Notes under the pieces: generated by a model
What the model was told of the DNA's origin: nothing
The model's input: the letters and a program-made list of their open reading frames with translations, nothing else
The model's database searches: none
In this document: one piece after another, positions 56,701 to 64,000 of the stretch
Position numbering within the stretch: the first letter of the stretch is position 1
Layout: each line of letters opens with the position of its first letter
Position numbers and translations under genes: made by a program
Source of the DNA: Heliocidaris tuberculata
Taxonomy: Eukaryota > Echinodermata > Echinoidea > Camarodonta > Echinometridae
Assembly (NCBI GenBank): GCA_025618425.1
Contig: CM046833.1
Location: 6,152,066 to 6,216,065, forward strand
Length of the DNA: 64,000 nucleotides
Direction of reading: 5' to 3'

Positions 56701-59238
56701 TGTAATTTCCCTTAGGTTTGCTTGTGTGTCCTTTAGAGACTTTTGAAAATTACTAGTATACCTGATGATTTTCCATAAACTCTAAATCTGGATCCACCTC
56801 TCTCCCATTTCTCCACAGCTCTGGAGGCAAACTGGAACAGACAGTCAAACTTGGACCACTGAAGTCAAGGCAACAGCTGGAGCAGGAGTCTAAGCCCCCA
56901 AGCAAGAAGAGTGGCAATGAAACAGCTGGAAAGAAGTCTACACCATCACCAACAGGTCCCCAGGTTTATGACGTTAGCCACTGGGCCGGGTAAGCACTCT
57001 CACTGGTTGTTTTGATTTGATTTGATTTGATTCGGTTTATTGTAATAGAAGAACATGCAGCTGGACAGCTGAAATTGCTCAATTTAGGTAGCTTAGCGAA
57101 ACGCAGTGGCGCATAAAGACACGGGAAAGACGCATAAAGGAAAATTGCCAGTTTTGTATGTACTTCTAAAATTAGAATCAGACATATCTGAATAACATTA
57201 TTTTTCTTAAAAGTGTTTAAATATTTAAATAATAGTTCTTCATCCTAATGTTTTGGTTCTGAGTCTATAGAATAAAATTTTGATTTTTGAATAATTTTGT
57301 CATATGCGTCTTTGCCGCGTTCTTATGCGCCACAACATTTCACTAAGCTACCTTACAAAATTAATGTACAAAACAATAAATGATCAAAATAAGAATAACT
57401 AGAACATACATGTACAACCCTAGATCATGCATAATAAAAACTAAATAAGATTCTCAAATATTACATTAAAATTTAAAAATATTTAAAAATGTTAAAATAT
57501 TGTAAATGATAGATAAAATATTGTACGATGCCTGTGCCTCAGGGACCTTAGTTCCGAAATTATTTCCTGACAGTTCCTCCACCAATAATGTATCTAACAA
57601 TAACAGGAATCCATATCCCTGTTGCAGTTCAACCCAACCCTATCCCTGCTTTTTTCTATAGAGAAACCTTTGGAAACATTTTCATTTCAGAAAGATAAGG
57701 ATAAAGCTACAATTACATAACACTAAACATGAATCACACGACAATAGAACTGTTAATCATGCATTTATTATTATTTAATATTTCTTTCATTCAAAAATGC
57801 ATTTTGTTCTGTCATTAATCTATCTATGACTATGTAAAAAAGCCTACTGTTTCTGCCTGTGCAATTTTTAAGCCAGTTTGCAGTTCAAGAATCCACCCCC
57901 ATTAAATTTGAAATTTACAGATTTAATGAAGAAACATGTAGATAAACTTGACTTCTGTTACTGTTGAAAAACAATTTCTTTAAAAATTGAAACAAACTTG
58001 ATGTTGAATAGTGCAAATAGATAGATAGATATCTGTTCAAAATTTAGGCAGGAGATATATAGTATTTAAAGGGGGGTACCCAATGCTGAAACAATGTTAG
58101 TTCATTTAAAAGATCATGATTTTATTAGAAGAAAATCATCTGCCTTAAATTTTTTTAAAAATTCGTGTTGCCAGAAAATCCCCGAAATATGGTAAGATTT
58201 CAGGATATTTTGGCCCCTCAGCTGTGTCCCAATTTCAGCTAGGTAACCATAATGACGTCAAAGTGGTTACCTTGTCGCGCAATTCTAGCAAAATGCGCGC
58301 AAGGTATAATGCATTTTGTACAGTCTAGCGCGCAACACATCTGCAATACGCGAACCTGGGTAACCACTTTGAAGTCATTGTGGTTACCTAGCTGAAATTG
58401 GGACACAGCTGAGGGGCCAAAATATCCTGAAATCTTACCATATTTCGGGGATTTTCTGGCAACACGAATTTTTAAAAAACCTTAAGGCAGATGATTTTCT
58501 GCTAATAAAATCATGATCTTTTAAATGAACTAACATTGTTTCAGCATTGGGTACCCCCTTTAAGTAATGACCAGCAAAAGACAATTGAAGATGATTGAGG
58601 TACATGTACATGTATGTGTAGACATCCTGGTCCACATGTATTTCATTTGGACTTATATGTGCAGATTTGAGCTATGCTTTTCTCTAAATGTTTTTTCCCT
58701 CACTTTTTATATAGTTTGTTTATATTTTGCTGGTCTGAAGAAACCACCCACTTTTCGATAACCAATTACAGAAATGTAATTCCATTATACCAGAACTCAA
58801 GATTACCACAGCACCGAGTGTGTCATTTTTATGATTAATTGTATCACATTTTTTTTTCGTTGTTGATTCTTAAGACCAGGGCCCTATTTCACAAAACTTG
58901 TTATGTATTTGCAGTAACTGTTATAAGCTACTGAAATCCTTGCATCTGATTGGCTGAGAGCAAATATCTCATAGGAATGGGGCAGTTGTTATTGATAACA
59001 AGTTTTATGAAACAATGCCCTGGAAGATGAAAAGCTCAAGAACAATTCAAGAAATTTTGTCTGGAAATGCTTTAAAAAATATCAACAATGCACACAATAT
59101 AGTTATTGTAAGAAAAAAGACAAACAAACATACAAAAAACTTCTGATTTCAACAGGAATGGAGAAGTTTTAGAGATCGAGCCATCATCCGGAGAATTCTT
59201 GTTCTATCCTTCTGCAGTGAAAGTAACAGTTGAATCAG
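38644..59238 (+). CDS. NOMO: NOMO (nodal modulator), 5' 18 exons; 3' part beyond the window
   Basis: Type I ER membrane protein. With nicalin and TMEM147 it forms the BOS complex that helps insert multipass membrane proteins at the translocon; in fish the nicalin-NOMO pair also dampens Nodal signalling. The 18 exons, listed separately, join with GT-AG introns and matching phase into 2,251 coding bases, about 751 residues of a family near 1,220. A signal peptide (MSSFLQFVPFLCAILALG) precedes CGGFIKSEIQINF. The conserved segments run in family order: LKYQTDCAPNNGYFMIP, KVLPGD-like VLPGDF, GFSISGRV, KEHLTFEP, NTPKLPDIVASKFSVCGRV, LPGKYS, NWCWKSSLDVEV, FCLEKPGSYKLIPKSCH and PSSGEFLFYPSAV. These belong to serial beta-sandwich (Ig-like) luminal domains. 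The transmembrane end is not in the window. I chose the ATG at 38644 because it opens the signal peptide. I found no next exon before 64000, so the following intron is at least 4.7 kb and contains a RING gene on the other strand. Confidence 0.97.
38912..39242 (+). mobile_element. Repeat family C, copy 4, in NOMO intron 1
   Basis: Runs from GGGCCCTTGCCTATGTGGG to TTGTACATGTATAAGTGG and matches the copies at 19765-20745. It lies about 130 bases after exon 1. Confidence 0.85.
39898..40033 (+). CDS. NOMO: NOMO exon 2
   Basis: Encodes VKLYTKQGALKYQTDCAPNN onward to PPSGWSFG; ends in phase 1. Confidence 0.96.
40058..40375. repeat. (ATC)n trinucleotide array in NOMO intron 2
   Basis: About 320 bases of CATCATCAC-type repeats starting 25 bases after the exon 2 donor. 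Ser/Pro, His and Met frames through it are artefacts. Confidence 0.95.
40725..40825 (+). CDS. NOMO: NOMO exon 3
   Basis: Encodes EPTSVDLKIDGENDPCSQGK to GYTVSGK; phase 1 in, phase 0 out. Confidence 0.95.
41000..42540. other. NOMO intron 3, no feature recognised
   Basis: AT-rich with a C run near 41011; chance frames at 41867-42321 lack support. Confidence 0.45.
42550..42656 (+). CDS. NOMO: NOMO exon 4
   Basis: Encodes VLSKRKSDGPKGVLISVKPK to KTGGV; ends in phase 2 at GT|GTGAGT. Confidence 0.94.
43054..43126 (+). CDS. NOMO: NOMO exon 5
   Basis: Encodes YNIPNVLPGDFIITASHPTW then TFQK; phase 2 in, phase 0 out. Confidence 0.94.
43158..43440 (-). mobile_element. Repeat family D, copy in NOMO intron 5
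   Basis: Inverted relative to 53455-53978. Shared blocks are CAGTTCTGGTCATGC, CTGTGAGGTTTTGGAA, GGGACTG and AACACTTCAG. Confidence 0.65.
43716..43983. repeat. Near-perfect foldback in NOMO intron 5
   Basis: Arms carry CTATGAACATGA / TCATGTTCATAG at the ends and ATTCTACCCTTCACAATG / CATTGTGAAGGGTAGAAT inside. The centre GAACAGGTG...CACCTGTTC completes a long hairpin. No open frame beyond the mirrored chance ones. Confidence 0.9.
44151..44303 (+). CDS. NOMO: NOMO exon 6
   Basis: Encodes ASITHTVTKDTATVESSIIV then SGYDVRGKV to DTVKPE, 51 codons. The donor GAG|GTCAGC is weak but fits the frame. Confidence 0.93.
44754..44885 (+). CDS. NOMO: NOMO exon 7
   Basis: Encodes DVAECQKSAVNGYQSEG to SLGSGEYRV, 44 codons, phase 0. 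Confidence 0.95.
45650..45990. promoter_or_regulatory. Promoter-like CpG-rich island in NOMO intron 7
   Basis: An NRF1-like GCGCATGCG near 45708, TATATATGACGTCA with a CRE at 45808-45815, and a CArG box CCAAATATGG at 45823-45832 sit within CpG-dense DNA. A 99-codon frame starting ATGGATGAAAGT at 45830 is basic and unrecognised. Confidence 0.3.
46062..46151 (+). CDS. NOMO: NOMO exon 8
   Basis: Encodes VPFYKGEHTTFDVVPSSLQF to NTVQLP, 30 codons, phase 0. Confidence 0.95.
46530..46650. mobile_element. Possible LINE tail fragment
   Basis: TGTAAAGCACTTAATAGAGA and AAGTGCTATATTAG resemble the 3' tails of CR1-type LINEs. Weak. Confidence 0.35.
47146..47202 (+). CDS. NOMO: NOMO exon 9
   Basis: Short exon of 19 codons, TVFQVAGFSISGRVLSVTG, matching the family's GFSVxGRV strand. 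Confidence 0.94.
47579..47778 (+). CDS. NOMO: NOMO exon 10
   Basis: Encodes GKEVEGAKVKVQGMPEVTTR onward to NTPKLPDIVAS; ends in phase 2. Confidence 0.97.
48290..48440 (+). CDS. NOMO: NOMO exon 11
   Basis: Encodes KFSVCGRVETSAGGQRKVSL to APGAFVME; phase 2 in, phase 0 out. Confidence 0.96.
48987..49128 (+). CDS. NOMO: NOMO exon 12
   Basis: Encodes PLMTDAEKAAGLRINPESQK to RGSIKCL; ends in phase 1 before a 3.1-kb intron filled by nested elements. Confidence 0.95.
50415..50980. repeat. Long foldback inside the nested elements
   Basis: Arms of about 260 bases each (about 50415-50690 and 50715-50980). For example, ACTACGTAAAAGTTGG mirrors CCAACTTTTACGTAGT, and AATATGATTTTTTATTGG mirrors CCAATAAAAAATCATATT. 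The loop is GCGATCGC-rich. Confidence 0.88.
51000..51070 (+). ncRNA. SRP (7SL) RNA-like fragment
   Basis: TGTGGCGTGCGCCTGTAATC followed by CAGCTAAC closely resembles the Alu-domain 5' end of 7SL RNA (G-G-C-G-x-G-x-G-C-C-T-G-T-A-x-T-C-C-A-G-C-T). Sequence after about 51060 no longer resembles it to my eye, so it is probably a truncated pseudogene or SINE head. Confidence 0.45.
52259..52390 (+). CDS. NOMO: NOMO exon 13
   Basis: Encodes DVCGTLQLMVESKDGRGFKK to LPGKYS; phase 1 in and out. Confidence 0.96.
52804..53219 (+). mobile_element. TTAA-flanked MITE, family A copy 3
   Basis: TTAACCCTTTCGCGACA to TGTCCTGAAAGGGTTAA, about 416 bases; the fullest copy, in NOMO intron 13. Confidence 0.88.
53307..53437. 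mobile_element. Palindromic MITE, family B copy
   Basis: GGGGGGTGTTTCATGAAAGG to CCTTTCATGAAACGCTCCCC, with the core CAGCCAATCAGATGCAAGG in reverse orientation to 58877. Confidence 0.82.
53455..53978 (+). mobile_element. Repeat family D with an inserted family B piece
   Basis: AGGTTGAGTTCTAGG and CCAGAACTCAACTC mark mirrored ends. A family B core (GATTGGCTGAGAGC) interrupts it at about 53485-53585. Related to 43158-43440. Confidence 0.65.
53742..53946. repeat. Tandem duplication, period about 101
   Basis: TGTGTCGATTTC...ACCTCACAGTATAAACC...AAGCTTTCCCAATTGC occurs twice almost identically, starting about 53742 and 53842. Confidence 0.9.
54599..54735 (+). CDS. NOMO: NOMO exon 14
   Basis: Encodes ISVVQTNWCWSKSSLDVEVV to VSHPVEL; the WCWxxxSLDVEV motif is family-specific. 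Confidence 0.97.
55224..55372 (+). CDS. NOMO: NOMO exon 15
   Basis: Encodes AYALDASASYKGSFDLKKGP to CHQFDKQEYTFQT; ends in phase 2. Confidence 0.96.
55440..55550 (+). pseudogene. Partial duplicate of NOMO exon 15 in intron 15
   Basis: GAAGCCTGTCTCCTACAAAT, then AAATCTTGTCCCCACTTTGATAAG and GAGTACACCTTCCAGACCTAAG, repeats the 3' half of exon 15 (about 55301-55375) with changes that lose the reading frame and the GT donor. It starts about 70 bases after the exon. Confidence 0.7.
56077..56175 (+). CDS. NOMO: NOMO exon 16
   Basis: Encodes SAPNMLTLTAMKHQIHAQIR to QDITVSI; phase 2 in and out. Confidence 0.95.
56819..56989 (+). CDS. NOMO: NOMO exon 17
   Basis: Encodes SSGGKLEQTVKLGPLKSRQQ, a Lys/Ser/Pro-rich linker, and YDVSHWAG; ends in phase 2. 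Confidence 0.95.
57040..58065. other. NOMO intron 17, no gene
   Basis: AT-rich. An inverted pair has TTAGGTAGCTTAGCGAAACG and CGCATAAAGACAC (57084-57125) against GTCTTTGCC...ATTTCACTAAGCTACCTTA (about 57308-57356), the ends of another foldback. Confidence 0.5.
58066..58563. mobile_element. Near-perfect TTAA-flanked foldback MITE
   Basis: About 498 bases. TTAAAGGGGGGTACCCAATG mirrors CATTGGGTACCCCCTTTAA, and arms of about 190 bases match almost base for base (GCTGTGTCCCAATTTCAGCT against its reverse). The GCGCGC-rich centre lies at 58260-58350. Confidence 0.92.
58877..59022. mobile_element. Palindromic MITE, family B copy
   Basis: CAGGGCCCTATTTCACAAAA to TTTTATGAAACAATGCCCTG, with the core TGATTGGCTGAGAGCAAAT; 133 bases before NOMO exon 18. 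Confidence 0.87.
59156..59238 (+). CDS. NOMO: NOMO exon 18, last in the window
   Basis: Encodes NGEVLEIEPSSGEFLFYPSA to VTVES; phase 2 in, phase 1 out at TCAG|GTAAGA. Confidence 0.96.
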
Positions 59239-60129
59239 GTAAGAAGCTTATTTGTATCTAGATGGTTTTTTTGTTGAAAACTATTCAAACCATTTGCATG
59301 AATGCTACTCTCCATAAGCTTTATTTCTTCCAACACCAACAAAAATATATATTTATGAATTATAATTTGCAGACCTAGTAATAACTGATGAAAATAGAAA
59401 TTTACAATCAAATTTATTGCGTGATCTTGTTCTTTATATATATTTACAAACTATGTGCAAAATTAGGCGGCAATTGGTAACCTGCTGCATGTAAACTCTA
59501 TCTCCAGTGATATCTGAAAATGTGAAATGGCCTTATTTAACCTGCGGTACGTACATCATGGGGACATAAACCATGTGACACATTCTTTGGTAATGCATAT
59601 TATGATGTCAAGTTACAGTCATTGTGTTTAGGTTACTACATACTGTTGCACACGTTAATTTTTTTTTGCAACTTTGCATCATATTGATCTTTGTGTTACC
59701 AGTCATTGAATTGGCAACACTGAGAACTGGAAAGTCTGAGATCAAGTTCTCTTTACCAATTTAATCATGTTTCATCTTCTATGTCTGTAAAACATTTCAG
59801 CTTCCAATTTAATTATTTTGCACTTTACTCATACAATGTGAATGAAAAAAAAAAAAAAATTCATCGGAACAAAAGGAAAGAAACTTTCCTGGAACATATA
59901 TGAAAGTCATAAATATAAGGTGTAAATAGAAGTGGTGCAAGCTGTGACCACTCCGGTACTCCACGTATTACTGTTTACATATCAGATTTGTGGCTAGTCA
60001 GTTGAACAGTAAGCCCAAAATCTATTGGGTTCAGACATGCAGTTTTGTTTGAAATAATAACTCTATATCCAGTAATCCAATTTATTCTCCTTCAACATGT
60101 GATCCTGGGTTTTTTTGGTCAAAGATATT
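59239..60129. other. NOMO intron 18 start, no feature recognised
   Basis: AT-rich; no splice-supported open frame. Confidence 0.45.
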
Positions 60130-60695
60130 GGCCCGAATTCACAAAAGAGGCTTATCTAATCCATGGTTTAACCCTTTCGAGACAATTGACCACATTTTGT
60201 GGTTTAGCTCAATAACTTATGATTCAGAGCTCTAAAAAATATACCAGATACATGAGTAGCATGACCATTATTGCTTTGATGCTAGAATTTTAGAAACAAG
60301 AATAAGGTTGAAAATCCTTAAATTGGCAACACTTTGAGAGGTTCAAAATCATTGTTTTTTTAATCAAAATTGGCAATTTTATCAACTTTTCGATAAATTC
60401 CTAACCATATATTGTTTTCAAGACATATTACACCTTATTAGAACCATGTAGCACTAAAAGAAAAATATTATTATTGCCAATTTGAAGAACAAAATGTGAT
60501 CAATTTAACCCTTAAATAATTCCTGTCATGAAAGGGTTAAACCTCCATAAGTGTAGGACACGCATCTCCCTTGTCCAATGGGCGTACAGTAAATGTGCTT
60601 ATATATGCCTATTTACGCTTATTTCAGTCCACGGCCGAGGTTTAAACCATGGTTTAGACCATGGGTTAAGAAACCTCTTTCGTGAATTCAGGCCA
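60130..60695. mobile_element. Palindromic MITE split by family A copy 4
   Basis: GGCCCGAATTCACAAAAGAG (60130 on) mirrors CCTCTTTCGTGAATTCAGGCC (to about 60695). The inner halves CCATGGTTTAA and TTAAACC meet across the inserted family A element. Confidence 0.75.
60168..60540 (+). mobile_element. TTAA-flanked MITE, family A copy 4
   Basis: TTAACCCTTTCGAGACA to TGTCATGAAAGGGTTAA, about 373 bases, missing part of the interior present in copy 3. Confidence 0.87.
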
Positions 60696-60710
60696 TAGAG
60701 TTACTGTTCT

Positions 60711-60868
60711 GGACCCCCATTTCATAAAACTTGATATCCATAGCATAACAAATTGCAATAACTGTTATAAGCTACTTAAATACGCTTCTGATTGGCTGAG
60801 AGCAAATTTGTCATAGATATGTGGCAATTGTTATTGATGATATTAAGTTTTATGAAACATGGCCCTGG
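60711..60868. mobile_element. Palindromic MITE, family B copy
   Basis: GGACCCCCATTTCATAAAAC to GTTTTATGAAACATGGCCC, with the core GATTGGCTGAGAGCAAATTT. Confidence 0.86.
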
Positions 60869-61033
60869 TTGTGATCAGGTTTCATGTTAGGTTAGGGTTT
60901 GGGTGAAGCGTAGTCTTAGGTCCATGATTGAAGTTACAAATTTGGTTGATGTTGGAAATGGATCTTGGAACAATTGTCACCGTAGCATTTGTCATACTAG
61001 GATCTTAATGTATATCGTCACTGTGAGCTTCTA

Positions 61034-62197
61034 CTATTCTGGGATAGGAGGTACTTTAATGAAGTACAGCTTTTTGTCCAGATGTGCGAAAGCAAGGAGG
61101 TTTGGAGTGATCGACACCATGTAGCACCAGACCTGTCTAGCTGTTGACAAGTAGACCTCGCTGAGGAAATGCTGGTGCTTGATCTGCAGTCCTTTGAGTG
61201 TACAGACAGAGAGCACCAGCGTGCCAAGGTTCGGGGAGAAATACCCGATGATAACTCTGTCCAGAGCGTCCACTGTCGCACACAGGATTTCGTTTTCGTT
61301 CCTTGCGGTGACAGTGCTCCCCATGTTGCCCTCTTTGTCGAAGAAGGCCACCTTGCGAGGCTTTTCGTTGGATACCCTCATGACCAGTACTTCTGTTTGA
61401 GTGACGCAGATCTGTGCAACGTTTATTTTTCCAGTGGTGATCACTCGAGAATGGTGTGTCATGCCCTTGTCACGAACGCTGAAGTATTGGATTTTGTTGG
61501 TGCCATTGACAGTGTAGACATAGTCTTGGTAGTCTCTGTACAGAGTACAGAAGGCATCTTGACACATCTTCTTTGCCACTTGCTGACATGGAATCACCCA
61601 CATCGAACCGTCTGAATTGTAAACCTTTATTTCGTCGAAACCATGCGACGTAACGGCTCGGCCATCATTCAGAATGACGATGTCTCGCACAGAGCCAATG
61701 TCTGTTCTCAAGTAAGGCTTTCTATCTCCTGTGACTGAGACTGCTTCAACTCCAGGAGCACTACTTCCATACCCCACAACAACTGTTTTTTCAGAAATGC
61801 TTGTCATACCCCTAACTCCGCCTGGAAGGTTGACCTCCTTGATGATTGTGGGTGGCCTAATGGGTACAGTGACAGGTGGTTTATGCTTTACTGCCTGGGG
61901 TTGTGTTGAACCTTGTGGCTTCTTAGGATGCCCAGGAGCCTGAAGATCATTCACCAGAGCGTTCACCGTAACATTCCGTGGCAGCCCCTGTACGCGTCTT
62001 TCACCGAGCTGGGTCTTCTCTCGACACAGCGGACAGACCATGTGGTTCTTCTCCCTTTGACCCATGTCGTATCCCATGAGGCACTTCTGGCAGAAGGTGT
62101 GTCCGCAAGTCAAGAGAGTGGCATTCTCAAAGGTGGTCAGACAGAGAGGGCAGACCAGGTTAGCATGGATTGGATCATTCACTGTTCGTGCAGCCAT
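61034..62197 (-). CDS. RING-finger protein, TRIM-like, nested antisense in NOMO
   Basis: 387 aa from one uninterrupted exon. A C3HC4 RING at residues 16-59 has Cys16, Cys19, Cys31, His33, Cys36, Cys39, Cys55 and Cys58 all present, which predicts an E3 ubiquitin ligase that recruits an E2. No B-box or coiled coil follows. Instead there is a Pro/Gln/Lys-rich linker (about 85-125), then about 260 residues of short beta-strand-like repeats (VVVGYGSS, DIVILNDGRAVTSH, IKVYNSDGSM, VYTVNGTNKIQYF, RKVAFFDKEGNM, RVIIGYF) that look like a propeller, as in some invertebrate TRIM or TRIM-like proteins. On the - strand a CTATCCTTCCAG acceptor lies about 22 bases before the ATG, so a noncoding 5' exon is likely. 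The ATG opens directly onto the RING. The frame is intact, so it is not an obvious processed pseudogene. The specific family member is not identified. Confidence 0.9.
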   Translation of the reverse strand: MAARTVNDPIHANLVCPLCLTTFENATLLTCGHTFCQKCLMGYDMGQREKNHMVCPLCREKTQLGERRVQGLPRNVTVNALVNDLQAPGHPKKPQGSTQPQAVKHKPPVTVPIRPPTIIKEVNLPGGVRGMTSISEKTVVVGYGSSAPGVEAVSVTGDRKPYLRTDIGSVRDIVILNDGRAVTSHGFDEIKVYNSDGSMWVIPCQQVAKKMCQDAFCTLYRDYQDYVYTVNGTNKIQYFSVRDKGMTHHSRVITTGKINVAQICVTQTEVLVMRVSNEKPRKVAFFDKEGNMGSTVTARNENEILCATVDALDRVIIGYFSPNLGTLVLSVCTLKGLQIKHQHFLSEVYLSTARQVWCYMVSITPNLLAFAHLDKKLYFIKVPPIPE

Positions 62198-62234
62198 GGT
62201 TTTTTAGTCAGACGATTGTCTGGAAGGATAGAAA

Positions 62235-63098
62235 GTAATGAGATAAGAATTGTTATCATTGAAGTGGAGAACTATAATGATGTTCTCTCTTCAATTCGAG
62301 AAAAAATGTTTAGTCAAGGTTGAGATCCATTTTGATGTCCTCAATAAATTTGATGAAGACTTTTTGTTGTCAAGGTTCATGAACCTTTGTGATGTTCTTA
62401 CTGAATTTGAACAAAAACTAGAATTCAACCAGTGATTGATTCCAGTGATATTTAGTCTTTGAATAAGTTGTGATATTTAAAATAATATATTCAATATTGT
62501 GTTTAAATCTACAAAACCAAAATGCTTTACTGTACATGTAGCTCCTTTCACTGTAATTATAAATGGGGGAAAAAAAAATTGTGTGTACAAGTCATGAAAT
62601 TAGCTATACATAAAATTGTGATTGCTGTAAGGGGTTACCAGCATAATGCTCCATTTTTACTCATATATTTATATCGTGTGTTTGGAGCCAGACTTTATGT
62701 TGTTTGGTCAAGTGTATACATTGTACTCTACCCAGTGTATAACTCACTCCTTTGCTGCTAATACTATGCATGGTGGAACTCAGAACAATAAGACACCAAG
62801 TGTGAATTCTTTCCAAAAAGGGCACTGATGAGGGTAATAAAATTGTCAATGCATGTACTTTCAACCTCGAAAATTGTTTTGATCCTCCCAAATCACCTGC
62901 CTAACGTGACACAAGGCCATATTCCACTCGGTGTAGACCAATAAATGTGTCAGTTCATACTTTCTAACTGCGTAATGGCTTTGGTCCTCTTGAATCACCC
63001 CCATGTGACTCAAAAAAGCCACGTTTCTTTCAATGTGAACTATACGAAAAAATTTTCTGCTGAGAAGGTACTCCATCCATATATTATTTTAATACACA
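62235..63098. other. Gene-free stretch upstream of the RING gene
   Basis: An imperfect repeat (GTTCTCTCTTCAATTCGAG / GATGTCCTCAATAAATTTGAT / GATGTTCTTACTGAATTTGA) gives three similar 60-base units at 62275-62430. Otherwise AT-rich. Confidence 0.45.
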
Positions 63099-63492
63099 TT
63101 AACCCTTTCGAGACAACATTTTGTGGTTTGGGTCAATAGCTTTTGATTCAGAGCCCTAAAAAATATACCAGGTACATGGGTAAAAAGAGCAAAAATTCCT
63201 CCACACACTGTGTTGCATGACCATATTGCATTTGATGCCAAGAATTGAAAAAAAAAAGAGCTTTAAAATCTTTAAATTGGCAACACATTGAGAGGTTAAA
63301 AATCATTGTTTTTTATCAAAATTGGCAATTTCTGAACTTTTCATCAAAATTCCTAACTGTGTTTATTGTTTTCAAAGGCATTACATTTTGTCAGAACCAT
63401 GTAGCATTAAAAGAAAAATATTATTGTCGCCAATTTGCAGAACAAAATATGATCAATTAGCCCTTAAATAATTCCTGTCATGAAAGGTTTAA
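63099..63492 (+). mobile_element. TTAA-flanked MITE, family A copy 5
   Basis: TTAACCCTTTCGAGACA to CTGTCATGAAAGGTTTAA, about 394 bases; the right end has mutated. Confidence 0.83.
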
Positions 63493-64000
63493 TGCATAAT
63501 AATATGTGAACTTTTCCTGAAATTGCTCAAATTGACTGCCTTGGATCCAGTGAATAAGATTTATTTCTTGTAGTAACACTCAAAGGGATATAATGGGAAA
63601 ACATTATTGTTATTTTTTGCTTTTTAATGTACTATGCATTGAGATGTGAGCTCATGGTTATATTACTTTCGACAAGACTTAGCTTGCCTTTAACTAGTCA
63701 AGGGGCAAATGGCTCTTTTGTAGTTTTTGAAGACCTCCCAGATTTACCAATAATTTCGTTGAGATATAATTGTGGTCAGTATACATGTACATCTACATGA
63801 AAATTAATATGTTAAAGTTAACAGTGAGCCCTGGCTTCATGCTCCGTATTTGAAATATACAGATAAAAGAGCTTAAAACTCACCAGAACATTTGAAAAAT
63901 ACTAAACAGAATCAAGCCCCTGTTACAACATGCTCTACACGTATATCTCGATCCCGGTAGATCCTTCTATGATTCATCAGTATTGAGTAACGACAAACTT
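63493..64000. other. Window end, no feature recognised
   Basis: AT-rich; no NOMO exon or other gene seen. Confidence 0.45.

Noticed and set aside
61169..61615. 148-codon + strand frame
   Set aside because: It is the antisense shadow of the RING gene.

Overview
The window is animal nuclear DNA: genes split by GT-AG introns, dense short interspersed repeats, long microsatellites and homopolymer runs, and no operon structure. An invertebrate deuterostome, most likely an echinoderm and probably a sea urchin, fits best. The reasons are invertebrate-type lysozymes, a RING protein with a single coding exon, an animal NOMO gene, repeats of the TTCGCG and TTAA-targeted MITE types, and frequent ATGTACATGTA and TAGGCCTA words. 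The species call is inference from style, not from an alignment.

Layout. (1) 1-4.7 kb: a cytosolic HSP70 on the + strand, with a probable 5' leader exon, one coding intron and a C-terminal EEVD. (2) 4.7-7.4 kb: GA/CT microsatellites with no gene seen. (3) 7.5-12.2 kb, - strand: a three-exon secreted i-type lysozyme homologue (LysA, 137 aa) that has lost the catalytic Glu. (4) 12.2-27 kb: mostly repeats (LINE 3' ends, MITEs, foldbacks), plus a weak - strand spliced transcript candidate that could encode a 56-aa protein. (5) 27.1-36.7 kb, + strand: a second three-exon i-type lysozyme (LysB, 171 aa). It is divergently oriented to LysA and keeps the Glu; the usual Asp is Glu. Its introns carry several mobile elements. 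(6) 36.8-38.6 kb: CT and TA microsatellites and G-rich sequence. (7) 38.6-59.2 kb and beyond the window, + strand: NOMO, the BOS-complex partner of nicalin and TMEM147. Eighteen consecutive exons in matching phase were assigned, covering about the first 751 residues. (8) 61.0-62.2 kb, - strand: an intact RING-finger gene of 387 aa, apparently nested antisense in a NOMO intron.

The genes do not form one pathway. HSP70 and NOMO are housekeeping proteostasis genes (cytosolic folding and ER membrane-protein biogenesis). The two lysozymes look like an old inverted duplication: both introns fall at equivalent places in phase 1. The RING gene has the architecture of a ubiquitin ligase. Much of the remaining sequence is several families of short inverted-repeat elements, in places inserted into one another. 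All exon boundaries were read by eye from splice consensus, frame and family homology; no alignment or transcript was available.
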